A stretch of DNA of 11,849 bases, taken from positions 1 to 11,849 of the forward strand of contig JAEDFL010000054.1 of the NCBI GenBank assembly GCA_016292785.1, read 5' to 3'. Of this stretch, positions 1 to 6,841 are shown in pieces. The translations under genes and the position numbers were made by a program. This DNA comes from Clostridiaceae bacterium (GTDB lineage: Bacteria; Bacillota; Clostridia; Oscillospirales; Acutalibacteraceae). The notes under the pieces were generated by a model that was not told the DNA's origin, searched no databases, and saw nothing but the letters and a program-made list of their open reading frames with translations. The number at the start of each line of letters is the position of its first letter. The stretch's first letter is position 1.

Positions 1-670
1 CGAAACCTGGGTGACGCAGATAATTGAATCGGTTTCAGACTCCAAGGTGAACATCGTTGAGCTTGCCAAAGAGCTTGGTTTGGAGATCAACGGACACGAG
101 CATGAGCATCATCATGATGAGCATGAGGAACACGAGGAGGGCGAAACGGACGAGCATATCTGGACAAATCTTGAAACCGCTTCGGATATGATCGGCTGTA
201 TGGCTGAAAAAATGGGCGAGCTTGATCCCGAAAATGCTGATTATTATAAAGATAATGCATCGGCATATTCCACAAAGATACTTGATCTCAGGGATGATAT
301 ACAGGAGCTTGTAAGCAAATCAAAGCGCAGGGAAATTGTTTCGGGATCAAGATTTGCTATGAAAAACTTCACCCACGAATTTGGCATTGAATTTACCGCC
401 GCCTTTGATTCCTGCGTGGACAATACCGAGCCGAGCGCATCGGTAATGGCGGAAATAATAGACAAAATTCAGACGGATAATATTCCTGTAATTTTCTATG
501 AGGAGCTGACCGAGCCGAAAATCGCAAGGGCGGTTTCGGTTGAAACGGGAGCTGAAATGCTTCTGCTCCATTCGTGCCACAACATTTCGTCGGACGAAAT
601 GAAAAGGGGAGAAACATATCTTTCCCTTATGCGGCAAAACTATAACAATTTAAAGGAGGCGCTGAACTGA
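1..670 (+). CDS. Metal (zinc-type) ABC transporter substrate-binding protein, 5' end missing
   Basis: This is the C-terminal part of a cluster A-I (ZnuA/TroA-like) extracellular protein that captures zinc or manganese and delivers it to the membrane permease. The reading frame is open from base 2, so the start and signal peptide lie outside the window; about 222 residues are visible. A His/Asp/Glu-rich loop (bases 92-145) is typical of zinc-binding members. It is followed by DEHIW (His at 155-157), the counterpart of the family's DPHxW ligand motif. By eye, the third ligand position, usually His in HxAFxYF, is Arg here (RFAMKNF, 350-352). The final Asp region reads LLHSCHN (His at 569-571). 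I recall this pattern from clostridial homologues, so it is probably a subfamily trait rather than decay. The stop codon overlaps the ATPase start by one base (TGATG), which indicates translational coupling. The family assignment is firm; the metal is inferred. Confidence 0.9.
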   Translation, partial: ETWVTQIIESVSDSKVNIVELAKELGLEINGHEHEHHHDEHEEHEEGETDEHIWTNLETASDMIGCMAEKMGELDPENADYYKDNASAYSTKILDLRDDIQELVSKSKRREIVSGSRFAMKNFTHEFGIEFTAAFDSCVDNTEPSASVMAEIIDKIQTDNIPVIFYEELTEPKIARAVSVETGAEMLLLHSCHNISSDEMKRGETYLSLMRQNYNNLKEALN

Positions 671-1374
671 TGCAGCTTTTGAAATGTGAAAATATTCATA
701 TGAATTATGACTCGACAAAGGCGGTAAACGGCGTCAGCTTCAGCGTTGACGAGGGCGATTTCCTTTGTATTGTAGGTGAAAACGGAGCAGGCAAAAGCAC
801 CCTGCTCAAGGGTATTCTCGGCTTGCAGAAGATATCGGAGGGCAGAGTAATCTTTAACGGTATCAAAAAAAGCGAGATCGGATATCTGCCACAGAGAACG
901 CAGGTGCAAAAGGATTTTCCTGCGGCGGTCAAGGAGGTCGTGCTCAGCGGAAGGATCGGAAGAAGAGGAAAGCTTTTCTACTCCGCAGAGGACAGGCAGA
1001 TAGCCGCAGAGAATATGGAAACGATGAAGATAAGCGACATCAGAAACAAGTCTTTTAACGAGCTTTCGGGCGGTCAGCAGCAGCGAGTGCTTTTGGCAAG
1101 GGCGCTGTGTGCAACGGACAGGCTTCTTCTTCTCGACGAGCCGACGGCAGGACTTGATCCTTTTGTGACAGAGGATATGTACAGGCTGATTGAACACCTC
1201 AATTTAGAACACGGCGTGACGGTTATAATGGTCACTCACGATATCAAGAGTGCCGTGAAATATGCGAATAAAATTCTCTGTATGGAGCATGACGGCGATT
1301 TCTTCGGCACAACGCAGGAATATCTCGATACTCCTGCGGCAAAGAGAATACTCGGAGGTGACGGCAATGCTTGA
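670..1374 (+). CDS. znuC: Metal ABC transporter ATP-binding protein (ZnuC-like)
   Basis: This is the cytoplasmic ATPase that powers metal import through the adjacent permease. The 234 residues carry the full ABC set: Walker A GENGAGKST (36-44), Q-loop Gln75, signature LSGGQQQR (132-139), Walker B LLLLDEP (152-158) and the switch His in VTHD (190). The length is normal for single-domain ZnuC/MntB-type ATPases. The ATG at 670 overlaps the stop of the binding-protein gene by one base, and AAGGAGG lies just upstream within that gene (653-659). Its own 3' end overlaps the permease start by 8 bases. Order and overlaps fit one binding protein-ATPase-permease operon. Zinc rather than manganese is inferred from the His-rich loop of the partner, so the symbol is by analogy. 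Confidence 0.93.
   Translation: MQLLKCENIHMNYDSTKAVNGVSFSVDEGDFLCIVGENGAGKSTLLKGILGLQKISEGRVIFNGIKKSEIGYLPQRTQVQKDFPAAVKEVVLSGRIGRRGKLFYSAEDRQIAAENMETMKISDIRNKSFNELSGGQQQRVLLARALCATDRLLLLDEPTAGLDPFVTEDMYRLIEHLNLEHGVTVIMVTHDIKSAVKYANKILCMEHDGDFFGTTQEYLDTPAAKRILGGDGNA
1353..1359 (+). promoter_or_regulatory. Ribosome-binding site of the permease gene, inside znuC
   Basis: GGAGGTG sits seven bases before the ATG at 1367 and lies within the last codons of the upstream ATPase gene. It decides the permease start against the longer open frame and implies coupled translation of the two transporter subunits. Confidence 0.75.
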
Positions 1375-2191
1375 TATGTTCGTTCAGATGTTTTCCTACG
1401 GCTTTATGCGCAGGGCGATAATTGTCGGCGTGCTGGTCGCTCTGTGTGCCGCTTTGCTCGGCGTTACCCTCGTTTTAAAGAGATATTCGATGATCGGTGA
1501 CGGACTTTCCCACGTCGGCTTCGGCGCTCTTTGCGTTGCCTTGGCGATGAATGTCGCTCCGCTTGCCGTTTCCGTGCCTGTGGTGATAATTTCGGCTTTT
1601 CTGCTTCTTCGTGTCAGCGACACGGGAAAGATAAAGGGCGATGCGGCGATTGCGCTTATATCGAGTACCTCGCTGGCGGTCGGTATACTTGTCACGTCAA
1701 TGACTACGGGACTTAATTCCGATGTCAACGGATATATGTTCGGAAGCATACTTGCAATGAGCAGTACAGATGTTATAATAAGTATAGTCCTTTCGGTGGC
1801 GGTGCTTGTGCTTTACTTCGTTTTCTACAACAAGATTTTTGCCGTCACCTTTGACGAAAGCTTTGCGGCGGCAACAGGCACAAGGACGGGAATGTATAAT
1901 ACGCTGATCGCCCTGCTGACGGCGATAACGGTCGTTATCGGTATGAGGATAATGGGCGCAATGCTCATTTCAAGTCTTGTAATTTTTCCTGCGCTGACCG
2001 CCATGCGAGTGTGCAACACCTTCAGAAAGGTCGTTGTGACCTCGGCGGTTATCTCCGTTGTATGTTTCTTTGCAGGACTGTTTATTTCGTTTGTATTTTC
2101 AATGCCGGCAGGCGCAAGCGTTGTTGCCGTCAATGCGGTAATGTTTGCAATATTCTCCCTTGTCGGAATGATAAAAAGAAAAGTTTCATAA
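1367..2191 (+). CDS. znuB: Metal ABC transporter permease, ABC-3 family (ZnuB-like)
   Basis: This is the integral membrane subunit of the importer. The 274 residues are almost wholly hydrophobic, with roughly 7-9 membrane segments. Near the N-terminus is the stretch LKRYSMIGDGLSHVGFGA, characteristic of the ABC-3 (ZnuB/MntC) permease family. The frame is open further upstream (from 1262), but that would bury about 100 bases in the ATPase gene and add a polar, unrelated N-terminus. The ATG at 1367 is preceded by GGAGGTG (1353-1359) at proper spacing and gives a standard length. It overlaps the ATPase gene by 8 bases (1367-1374). The protein ends in a short basic tail (KRKVS). The metal specificity is not readable from this subunit. 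Confidence 0.93.
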   Translation: MLDMFVQMFSYGFMRRAIIVGVLVALCAALLGVTLVLKRYSMIGDGLSHVGFGALCVALAMNVAPLAVSVPVVIISAFLLLRVSDTGKIKGDAAIALISSTSLAVGILVTSMTTGLNSDVNGYMFGSILAMSSTDVIISIVLSVAVLVLYFVFYNKIFAVTFDESFAAATGTRTGMYNTLIALLTAITVVIGMRIMGAMLISSLVIFPALTAMRVCNTFRKVVVTSAVISVVCFFAGLFISFVFSMPAGASVVAVNAVMFAIFSLVGMIKRKVS

Positions 2192-2212
2192 ATTGATCTA
2201 TGAGGTGGTATT

Positions 2213-2701
2213 ATGACAATCAAAGAATTAAAGGAAAATCCCGTTAAGCTCATCGCAGAGGATTGGGCGCTTGTCAGCGCAGGCACACCCGAAAGCTGGA
2301 ACACGATGACGGTGAGCTGGGGCGGAGTAGGCGAGCTTTGGGGCAGAGATGTTGTTTTCATCTTTATCCGTCCGCAGAGATACACAAAGAAATTCCTCGA
2401 TGAACAGGAATATTTTACGCTCAGCTTCTTTGATGAGAAGTACAAGGACGCTCTGCGCCTTTGCGGCAGAGTTTCGGGCAGGGACTGTGACAAGGCGGCA
2501 AAGGCAGGTCTGAGCGTTGCTTCCGACGGCGAAGCGGTTTATCCTGCCGAAGCAAGGCTTGTGATAAAATGTAAAAAGATCGCTGTTCAGAGCTTGGATA
2601 ACTCAGGCTTTATTGACACAACGATCGAGGAAAACTATAAAAATTCCGATTATCATTATATCTATGTCGGAGAAATTGAAAAAGTCATCGAAAAAAATTA
2701 A
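2213..2701 (+). CDS. Flavin reductase-like (FMN-binding split-barrel) protein
   Basis: The 162-residue protein resembles the flavin reductase-like domain family, small flavoproteins that bind FMN in a split barrel and often use NAD(P)H to reduce flavin. The N-terminal half has the typical order: a substrate/flavin loop WNTMTVSWGG (about 29-38), then VVFIFIRPQRYTKKFLDE (about 46-63) and YFTLSFF (about 66-72). This matches many annotated 'flavin reductase family' proteins of Clostridia. No signal peptide or membrane segment is seen, so it is cytosolic. It starts 21 bases after the permease stop with GAGGTGG (2203-2209) before the ATG and no promoter or terminator between, so it is probably the last gene of the metal-transport operon. 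The real electron donor and substrate are unknown. No clear terminator follows; the 5S promoter begins about 19 bases later. Confidence 0.82.
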   Translation: MTIKELKENPVKLIAEDWALVSAGTPESWNTMTVSWGGVGELWGRDVVFIFIRPQRYTKKFLDEQEYFTLSFFDEKYKDALRLCGRVSGRDCDKAAKAGLSVASDGEAVYPAEARLVIKCKKIAVQSLDNSGFIDTTIEENYKNSDYHYIYVGEIEKVIEKN

Positions 2702-2719
2702 AAAACTTACAAAAAAGTA

Positions 2720-2748
2720 TTGACAAATGAATTAACCCGATATATAAT
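2720..2748 (+). promoter_or_regulatory. Sigma-A promoter of the 5S rRNA gene
   Basis: A perfect -35 TTGACA (2720-2725) and a perfect -10 TATAAT (2743-2748) are separated by 17 bases, the ideal spacing. Transcription should start near 2755, about 30 bases before the 5S gene. This is the closest match to the sigma-A consensus in the window, as expected for an rRNA unit. Confidence 0.88.
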
Positions 2749-2759
2749 GATGTAGTCGC

Positions 2760-2779
2760 TTGGGAACAACAGTTCCCAA
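2760..2779 (+). other. Hairpin in the 5S precursor leader
   Basis: TTGGGAAC (2760-2767) and GTTCCCAA (2772-2779) form a perfect 8-bp stem around the loop AACA. It lies between the predicted transcription start and the mature 5S end, so it would be part of the 5' precursor. A role in stabilising or processing the precursor is inference. Confidence 0.6.
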
Positions 2780-2783
2780 CACA

Positions 2784-2900
2784 GTCGGTGTTGATGGCGA
2801 AGAGGGTCCACCCGTTCCCATCCCGAACACGGTAGTTAAGCTCTTCCGCGCTGAAAATACTTGGCGGGCAGCCGCCCGGGAAGATAAGGCGACGCCGACA
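2784..2900 (+). rRNA. rrf: 5S ribosomal RNA
   Basis: About 117 nt match bacterial 5S rRNA. Helix I is formed by GTCGGTG (2784-2790) and CGCCGAC (2893-2899), six Watson-Crick pairs plus one wobble. Inside are the hallmark segments CCACCCGTTCCCATCCCGAA and GGTAGTTAAGCTC. No 16S or 23S sequence flanks it: a flavin reductase-like gene is upstream and rpmE downstream. It is therefore a solitary 5S gene with its own promoter and terminators. The exact mature ends may differ by one or two bases. Confidence 0.95.
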
Positions 2901-2906
2901 TAATCG

Positions 2907-2938
2907 AACAGTCGTTTTCGTAACGGCTGTTTTGCTTT
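2907..2938 (+). terminator. First hairpin downstream of 5S, terminator-like
   Basis: AACAGTCGTT (2907-2916) pairs with AACGGCTGTT (2922-2931) around a 5-base loop, a 10-bp stem with one G-U pair. It is followed by a broken T-rich run (TTGCTTT). The position directly after the 5S gene suggests termination or 3' precursor processing. The interrupted T tract makes it weaker than the next hairpin. Confidence 0.6.
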
Positions 2939-2942
2939 AACG

Positions 2943-2973
2943 GATCCTGTCAAAAGACGGGATCTGTTTTTTT
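2943..2973 (+). terminator. Intrinsic terminator of the 5S unit
   Basis: GATCCTGTC (2943-2951), loop AAAA, and GACGGGATC (2956-2964) give a 9-bp stem with one wobble pair, followed by TG and seven T (2967-2973). This is a standard rho-independent terminator and the second of two consecutive hairpins after 5S. It separates the rRNA unit from the rpmE promoter. Confidence 0.85.
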
Positions 2974-2993
2974 AAAAATATTTTGCAAAGCTA

Positions 2994-3022
2994 TTGCATT
3001 TTCTAAAAACCTGTGTTAAAAT
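2994..3022 (+). promoter_or_regulatory. Promoter of rpmE
   Basis: The -35 TTGCAT (2994-2999) and -10 TAAAAT (3017-3022) have 17-base spacing, and TG at 3014-3015 supplies an extended -10. Transcription would start about 3029, leaving a leader near 30 bases. The first ten bases from the -35 match the tRNA-Val promoter near the end of the window. Confidence 0.75.
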
Positions 3023-3058
3023 AGCTTTTGCGTGAATATATCGAAAGAGGTGAAACAC

Positions 3059-3262
3059 ATGAAGGAAGGAATTCATCCTAAGTACGAAGAGACAGTCGTT
3101 CGTTGTGCTTGCGGTAATGAGATAAAGACTTGTTCTACAAAGAAAGATCTGCGTGTTGATATCTGCTCAAAATGTCACCCGTTCTTTACAGGTAAGCAGA
3201 AGCTTGTTGACACCGGCGGACGTGTTGACCGCTTCAATAAGCGTTTCAATTTGTCTAAATAA
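3059..3262 (+). CDS. rpmE: 50S ribosomal protein L31, zinc-binding (C+) form
   Basis: L31 sits on the large ribosomal subunit and contributes to an inter-subunit bridge. The 67-residue protein begins MKEGIHPKYEE, the usual L31 start, and ends with the typical GRVDRFNKRF segment. Cys16, Cys18, Cys36 and Cys39 (CxC and CxxC pairs) mark the zinc-ribbon C+ type rather than the cysteine-free paralogue used under zinc limitation in some bacteria. An in-frame start at 3032 exists, but the ATG at 3059 has AGAGGTG (3046-3052) at good spacing and gives the family's standard N-terminus. It has its own promoter and terminator and is apparently monocistronic. Confidence 0.97.
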   Translation: MKEGIHPKYEETVVRCACGNEIKTCSTKKDLRVDICSKCHPFFTGKQKLVDTGGRVDRFNKRFNLSK

Positions 3263-3271
3263 TTATGAAGA

Positions 3272-3300
3272 AAAGGCGGTGTTTTACACCGTCTTTTTTT
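3272..3300 (+). terminator. Intrinsic terminator after rpmE
   Basis: AAAGGCGGTGT (3272-3282) and ACACCGTCTTT (3286-3296) form an 11-bp stem with one wobble around a 3-base loop, with a T run 3294-3300. It lies nine bases past the rpmE stop and only 23 bases before the next start codon. Confidence 0.85.
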
Positions 3301-3323
3301 AACCTGTCTGAAAGGAGCCGCCT

Positions 3324-3941
3324 ATGGAATACAGAACCGTCGGCAAAGCCGCAAATGACGAATTTGTCGAAAAAAAGTCGAGATTTATCGGCTATATCAA
3401 GCCTGTCACAACTCAGGACGAGGCGGGTGCCTTTATCAATGAAATAAAATCCAAGCATTGGGACGCAACACACAATGTCTATGCTTATGTTCTGCGTGAC
3501 GGACAGATTCGCCGCTACTCCGATGACGGCGAGCCGCAGGGTACGGCGGGCATACCCGTTCTCGATGTTCTTCTCAAGGAGGAGCTGACGGACTGCGTAG
3601 TTGTTGCCACAAGGTATTTCGGCGGTACTCTGCTCGGAACGGGCGGACTTGTCAGAGCATACTCCCACACGGCTAAGCTTGCCGTTGACGCAGGCGGAAT
3701 AATCACGATGAAGCTTTGCAAGGTGCTTCGTGTCTGCTGTGATTACAATTTCTACGGCAGGCTCAATTCCTTAATCCCCGAATGTGGCGGAGTGATTGAC
3801 GGCACAGATTTTGCCGACACGGTAACGGTCACGTTTAAAATGCCCGTAGGTGATGTTGACAGCTTTGAAAAGAAGCTTGTCGATCTCAGTCTCGGAAAGT
3901 TCCGCAGTGAAGAAATCGGAGAAGAATTTAAAAATTTTTAA
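3324..3941 (+). CDS. yigZ: YigZ/IMPACT family protein (UPF0029 + DUF1949)
   Basis: This is a member of the conserved YigZ family, related to eukaryotic IMPACT; its bacterial role is poorly defined and often linked to translation or nucleic-acid binding. The 205 residues, a normal length, show the N-terminal UPF0029 domain with YSDDGEPQGTAG (65-76) and TRYFGGTLLGTGGLVRAYS (96-114), the family signatures. A DUF1949-like C-terminal domain follows (about 135-200). The ATG at 3324 has AAAGGAG (3311-3317) at ideal spacing. It sits just after the rpmE terminator with no clear promoter of its own, so expression may rely on read-through or on a promoter I could not identify. The family call is secure; the function is not. 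Confidence 0.93.
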   Translation: MEYRTVGKAANDEFVEKKSRFIGYIKPVTTQDEAGAFINEIKSKHWDATHNVYAYVLRDGQIRRYSDDGEPQGTAGIPVLDVLLKEELTDCVVVATRYFGGTLLGTGGLVRAYSHTAKLAVDAGGIITMKLCKVLRVCCDYNFYGRLNSLIPECGGVIDGTDFADTVTVTFKMPVGDVDSFEKKLVDLSLGKFRSEEIGEEFKNF

Positions 3942-3974
3942 AATTTTTAAAGGAAAAAGGCGAAAAACGGAGTA

Positions 3975-3980
3975 TATAAT
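3975..3980 (+). promoter_or_regulatory. Possible -10 element upstream of dgt
   Basis: TATAAT (3975-3980, within TATATAAT) lies about 54 bases before the dgt start in the only sizeable gap before the dgt-dnaG-rpoD operon. No acceptable -35 is found at 16-18 bases upstream (GGAAAA there), so the call is tentative. The bases after it resemble those after the 5S -10 (TATATAAT followed shortly by TGTAGTC). Confidence 0.35.
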
Positions 3981-4033
3981 TATTGTAGTCCTGAGTCAGG
4001 GACATTCCCATTTTCGGACGGGAGGTAAGACGT

Positions 4034-5038
4034 ATGAAAAAAACGGTCAGGGAAACGATCTGCGAGAATGAGCATCTCATTTTGAGCGGCAACGCCTGCT
4101 TTTCGGATCAGAGCAGGGGCAGACTTGTTGACGAGCCTGAAACCGAGCTGAGAACCTGTTTTCAGCACGACCGTGACCGAGTGATACACAGCAATTCTTT
4201 CCGCCGTCTGAAGCATAAGACTCAGGTTTTCCTTTCGCCTCAGGGCGATTATTACCGAACACGTCTCACCCACACCCTTGAGGTTGCTCAGATAGCAAGA
4301 ACGATCGCCGTCTGTTTAAGGCTTAACGAAACCCTGACGGAGGCGATTGCCCTCGGACACGATCTCGGACACACGCCGTTCGGTCATGCGGGCGAGCGTG
4401 CGCTCAACAGCGTTTGCTACGGAGGCTTCCGCCACTATGAGCAGAGCGTGAGAGTGGTGGACGTTATTGAAAAAGAGGGCAAGGGACTGAACCTCACATG
4501 GGAGGTCAGGAACGGGATTGACCGACACACCAACGGCGAGGAAGCGGCAACCCTTGAGGGCAGGATAGTGCGCCTTGCCGACAGAATAGCATATATAAAT
4601 CACGATATTGACGATGCGGTTCATGCAGGCGTGATGAAGGAGGAGGATATTCCCTCCGATATCCGTGACGCTCTCGGATATTCCAAAAGTCAGAGAATTG
4701 ACAAGCTGGTAAAATCGGTCGTCAATAACAGCAAGGACGATATATTACTCGGCGAGGACTGCGCCGATGCTTTTGCCGCCTTACACTCCTTTATGTTTGA
4801 AAGGGTTTATACAAACCCTGCCTGCAAGAGCGAGGAAACCAAGGCGGTTGAGATGATAAAATGGCTTTATGAATACTATCTGAGCCGTCCCGACGAGATG
4901 CCCGAGCTTTACATAAAGATCAGCGAAAGAGAGGGCGTTGAACGTGCGGTCTGCGATTATGTTGCAGGAATGACGGACAGATTTGCCGTAAGTACGTTTG
5001 AAAGGCTTTTTGTGCCTAATTCGTGGATGATGGTCTGA
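4034..5038 (+). CDS. dgt: Deoxyguanosinetriphosphate triphosphohydrolase-like protein (HD domain)
   Basis: This enzyme family hydrolyses dGTP or other dNTPs to the nucleoside and tripolyphosphate, tuning the dNTP pool in the cytosol. The 334-residue protein is the shorter, type 2 form. HD-domain metal ligands are visible: His80 (in TRLTHTLEVAQIAR), His109-Asp110 (in GHDLGHTPFGHAG) and Asp183 (in LADRIAYINHD). The N-terminal FRRLKHKTQV (56-65) and the SPQGDYYRTRLTH segment are also typical. The ATG at 4034 follows GGAGGT (4021-4026). It is the first gene of a tight block with dnaG (27-base gap) and rpoD, an order common in Clostridia. This fits a link between nucleotide supply and replication. 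Which dNTP it prefers cannot be read from sequence. Confidence 0.94.
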   Translation: MKKTVRETICENEHLILSGNACFSDQSRGRLVDEPETELRTCFQHDRDRVIHSNSFRRLKHKTQVFLSPQGDYYRTRLTHTLEVAQIARTIAVCLRLNETLTEAIALGHDLGHTPFGHAGERALNSVCYGGFRHYEQSVRVVDVIEKEGKGLNLTWEVRNGIDRHTNGEEAATLEGRIVRLADRIAYINHDIDDAVHAGVMKEEDIPSDIRDALGYSKSQRIDKLVKSVVNNSKDDILLGEDCADAFAALHSFMFERVYTNPACKSEETKAVEMIKWLYEYYLSRPDEMPELYIKISEREGVERAVCDYVAGMTDRFAVSTFERLFVPNSWMMV

Positions 5039-5065
5039 TGATATAACCGAAAGGAGGCTGACATA

Positions 5066-6826
5066 ATGGCGATAAGCGATGAATTTTTGAGTGAGCTGCG
5101 CTCAAGGACGGATATAGAAAGCCTTATTTCTCAGTATGTCAACCTCTCCAAAAGGGGCAGAAATCCAAAGGGGCTTTGCCCGTTTCATAACGAGAAAACT
5201 CCGTCCTTTACCGTATATCCCGAAAGTCAGTCGTTTTACTGCTTCGGCTGCGGAGCGGGCGGCGACGCAATAACCTTTATACGAAAAATCGAAAACCTCG
5301 ACTATGTTGAGGCGGTTAAAATGCTTGCCGACAGGGCAGGAATGAAGATGCCCGAAGACGGCTACGACGACACTCTTGTCAAGCACCGTCAGCGCATATT
5401 GGCGGCAAACCGAGAGGCGGCAAGATTTTTTCATCAAACAATGATGTCCGAACAGGGAAAAATCGGATTTGACTATTTTGCAAACCGGCGCCGCCTGTCA
5501 ATTCAGACGATAAAGCATTTCGGACTCGGCTATGCGCCCGATTCGTGGGACGCTCTGACAAAGCATATGCACTCAAAGGGCTTCACCAATCAGGAGCTTT
5601 ATGACGCAAACCTTGTTAAAAAAAGTGAAAAGGACGGCAGAGTCAGCTATTACGATAATTTCAGAAACCGTGCGATGGTGCCGATAATTGACCTCAGGGG
5701 CAATGTGATTGCTTTCGGCGGACGTGTGCTGGACGACTCGAAGCCTAAGTATATCAACACTTCGGACACCCTCGTCTACAAGAAAAGCAACGGAGTTTTT
5801 GCTCTCAATTTTGCCAAAAACGGCAACCCGGACAACCTCATCGTTGCCGAGGGATATATGGACGTTATCGCCCTGCATCAGGCGGGCTTTACAAATTCGA
5901 TCGCCTGTCTCGGTACGGCTCTGACTCAGGAACAGGCAAGGCTTATTGCAAGGTACACCGACGAGGTAATACTGTCCTACGACTCCGATGAGGCAGGTCA
6001 GAAAGCAACGAAGCGGGCTATCGGAATATTCGGAGAAACAGGACTTAAAATAAGAGTGCTGAAGCTTGCAGGCGGTAAGGATCCCGACGAAATCATAAAG
6101 AATTACGGCAGAGAGCGTTTTCAAAAGCTGCTTGACGGCGCCGCAAACGATATTGAATACAGTATTCTTCGTGAACGTGAAAAATATGATATCGGCACGA
6201 TCGACGGCAGGACAAAGTTCCTGACTGCGGCGGCAGATATCCTTTCAAAAGGAAATCCGATTGAGCAGGATATGTACGCCTCAAAGCTTTCGACCGAGAT
6301 GTCCGTCAGCAAGGATGCGGTTATGCAGGAGATAAAGAGGGCATACAAGCGGCGTTCAAAGGTGCAGACCAAGGAGCAATTCAAAGAAATTGTCCGTGAA
6401 ACCGTGATGCCCAAGGATAACATAAATCCCGAAAGGAACAAGCATTATAAGGCGGCGAGGGCGGAGGAAACGCTTATTGCAACAATAATGCAAAACCCCG
6501 ATTTTTACAGCAAAATCAAGGATAAGATCAGTCCGGAGCTTTTCGTGACCGACTTCAACCGACGGGTTTGGACTTCCCTTGCAAACAGGCTTGACAGCGG
6601 CAGGGGGACGGAGCTTTCCCTGCTTTCCTCGGAATTTACGCCCGAGGAAATGGGCAGAATAGCTCAATTTGTTTCAATGAGAGATAAACTCAGCAACACC
6701 GTCACGGAATGTGACGATTGTATAAAAGTTCTTGAAAAAGAAAAAAATAAGATGACTGTTTCCGATGCGTCACAGCTCAGCGACGAGGAGTTCAGAAATC
6801 TTTTCAAAAACCGTAACGGAAGTTAA
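5066..6826 (+). CDS. dnaG: DNA primase
   Basis: DnaG makes the RNA primers for the lagging strand and for replication start, working with the replicative helicase. The 586 residues hold the three standard domains. The N-terminal CHC2 zinc finger has Cys38, His41, Cys59 and Cys62. The central RNA polymerase/TOPRIM core has catalytic Glu262 (AEGYMDV) and the Asp306/Asp308 pair (SYDSDEAG), close to the known positions in E. coli. A C-terminal helicase-interaction domain spans about 435-586. The ATG at 5066 follows AAGGAGG (5051-5057) with eight bases between. It lies 27 bases after dgt and 15 bases before rpoD, so it is the middle gene of one operon, akin to the primase-sigma unit of many bacteria. 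Nothing is missing. Confidence 0.97.
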   Translation: MAISDEFLSELRSRTDIESLISQYVNLSKRGRNPKGLCPFHNEKTPSFTVYPESQSFYCFGCGAGGDAITFIRKIENLDYVEAVKMLADRAGMKMPEDGYDDTLVKHRQRILAANREAARFFHQTMMSEQGKIGFDYFANRRRLSIQTIKHFGLGYAPDSWDALTKHMHSKGFTNQELYDANLVKKSEKDGRVSYYDNFRNRAMVPIIDLRGNVIAFGGRVLDDSKPKYINTSDTLVYKKSNGVFALNFAKNGNPDNLIVAEGYMDVIALHQAGFTNSIACLGTALTQEQARLIARYTDEVILSYDSDEAGQKATKRAIGIFGETGLKIRVLKLAGGKDPDEIIKNYGRERFQKLLDGAANDIEYSILREREKYDIGTIDGRTKFLTAAADILSKGNPIEQDMYASKLSTEMSVSKDAVMQEIKRAYKRRSKVQTKEQFKEIVRETVMPKDNINPERNKHYKAARAEETLIATIMQNPDFYSKIKDKISPELFVTDFNRRVWTSLANRLDSGRGTELSLLSSEFTPEEMGRIAQFVSMRDKLSNTVTECDDCIKVLEKEKNKMTVSDASQLSDEEFRNLFKNRNGS

Positions 6827-6841
6827 ACAAGGAGTAAAGGT

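Noticed and set aside
1262..1366. Upstream extension of the permease by 35 residues
   Set aside because: It overlaps the ATPase gene by over 100 bases and is polar; a proper ribosome-binding site precedes the ATG at 1367.
1825..2493. A 222-codon open frame on the minus strand over the permease and flavin reductase genes
   Set aside because: It spans two well-supported plus-strand genes of known families, has no ribosome-binding site or recognisable domain, and its composition is the mirror of hydrophobic codons.
3927..3950. Repeated A/T runs at the end of yigZ (AAAATTTTT units)
   Set aside because: Low-complexity AT sequence with no GC stem; neither a convincing terminator nor a repeat family.
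3988..4023. Possible hairpins in the dgt leader (GTCC/GGAC; TCCC/GGGA near the ribosome-binding site)
   Set aside because: Stems are only about four base pairs with bulges, too weak to claim a riboswitch or operator.
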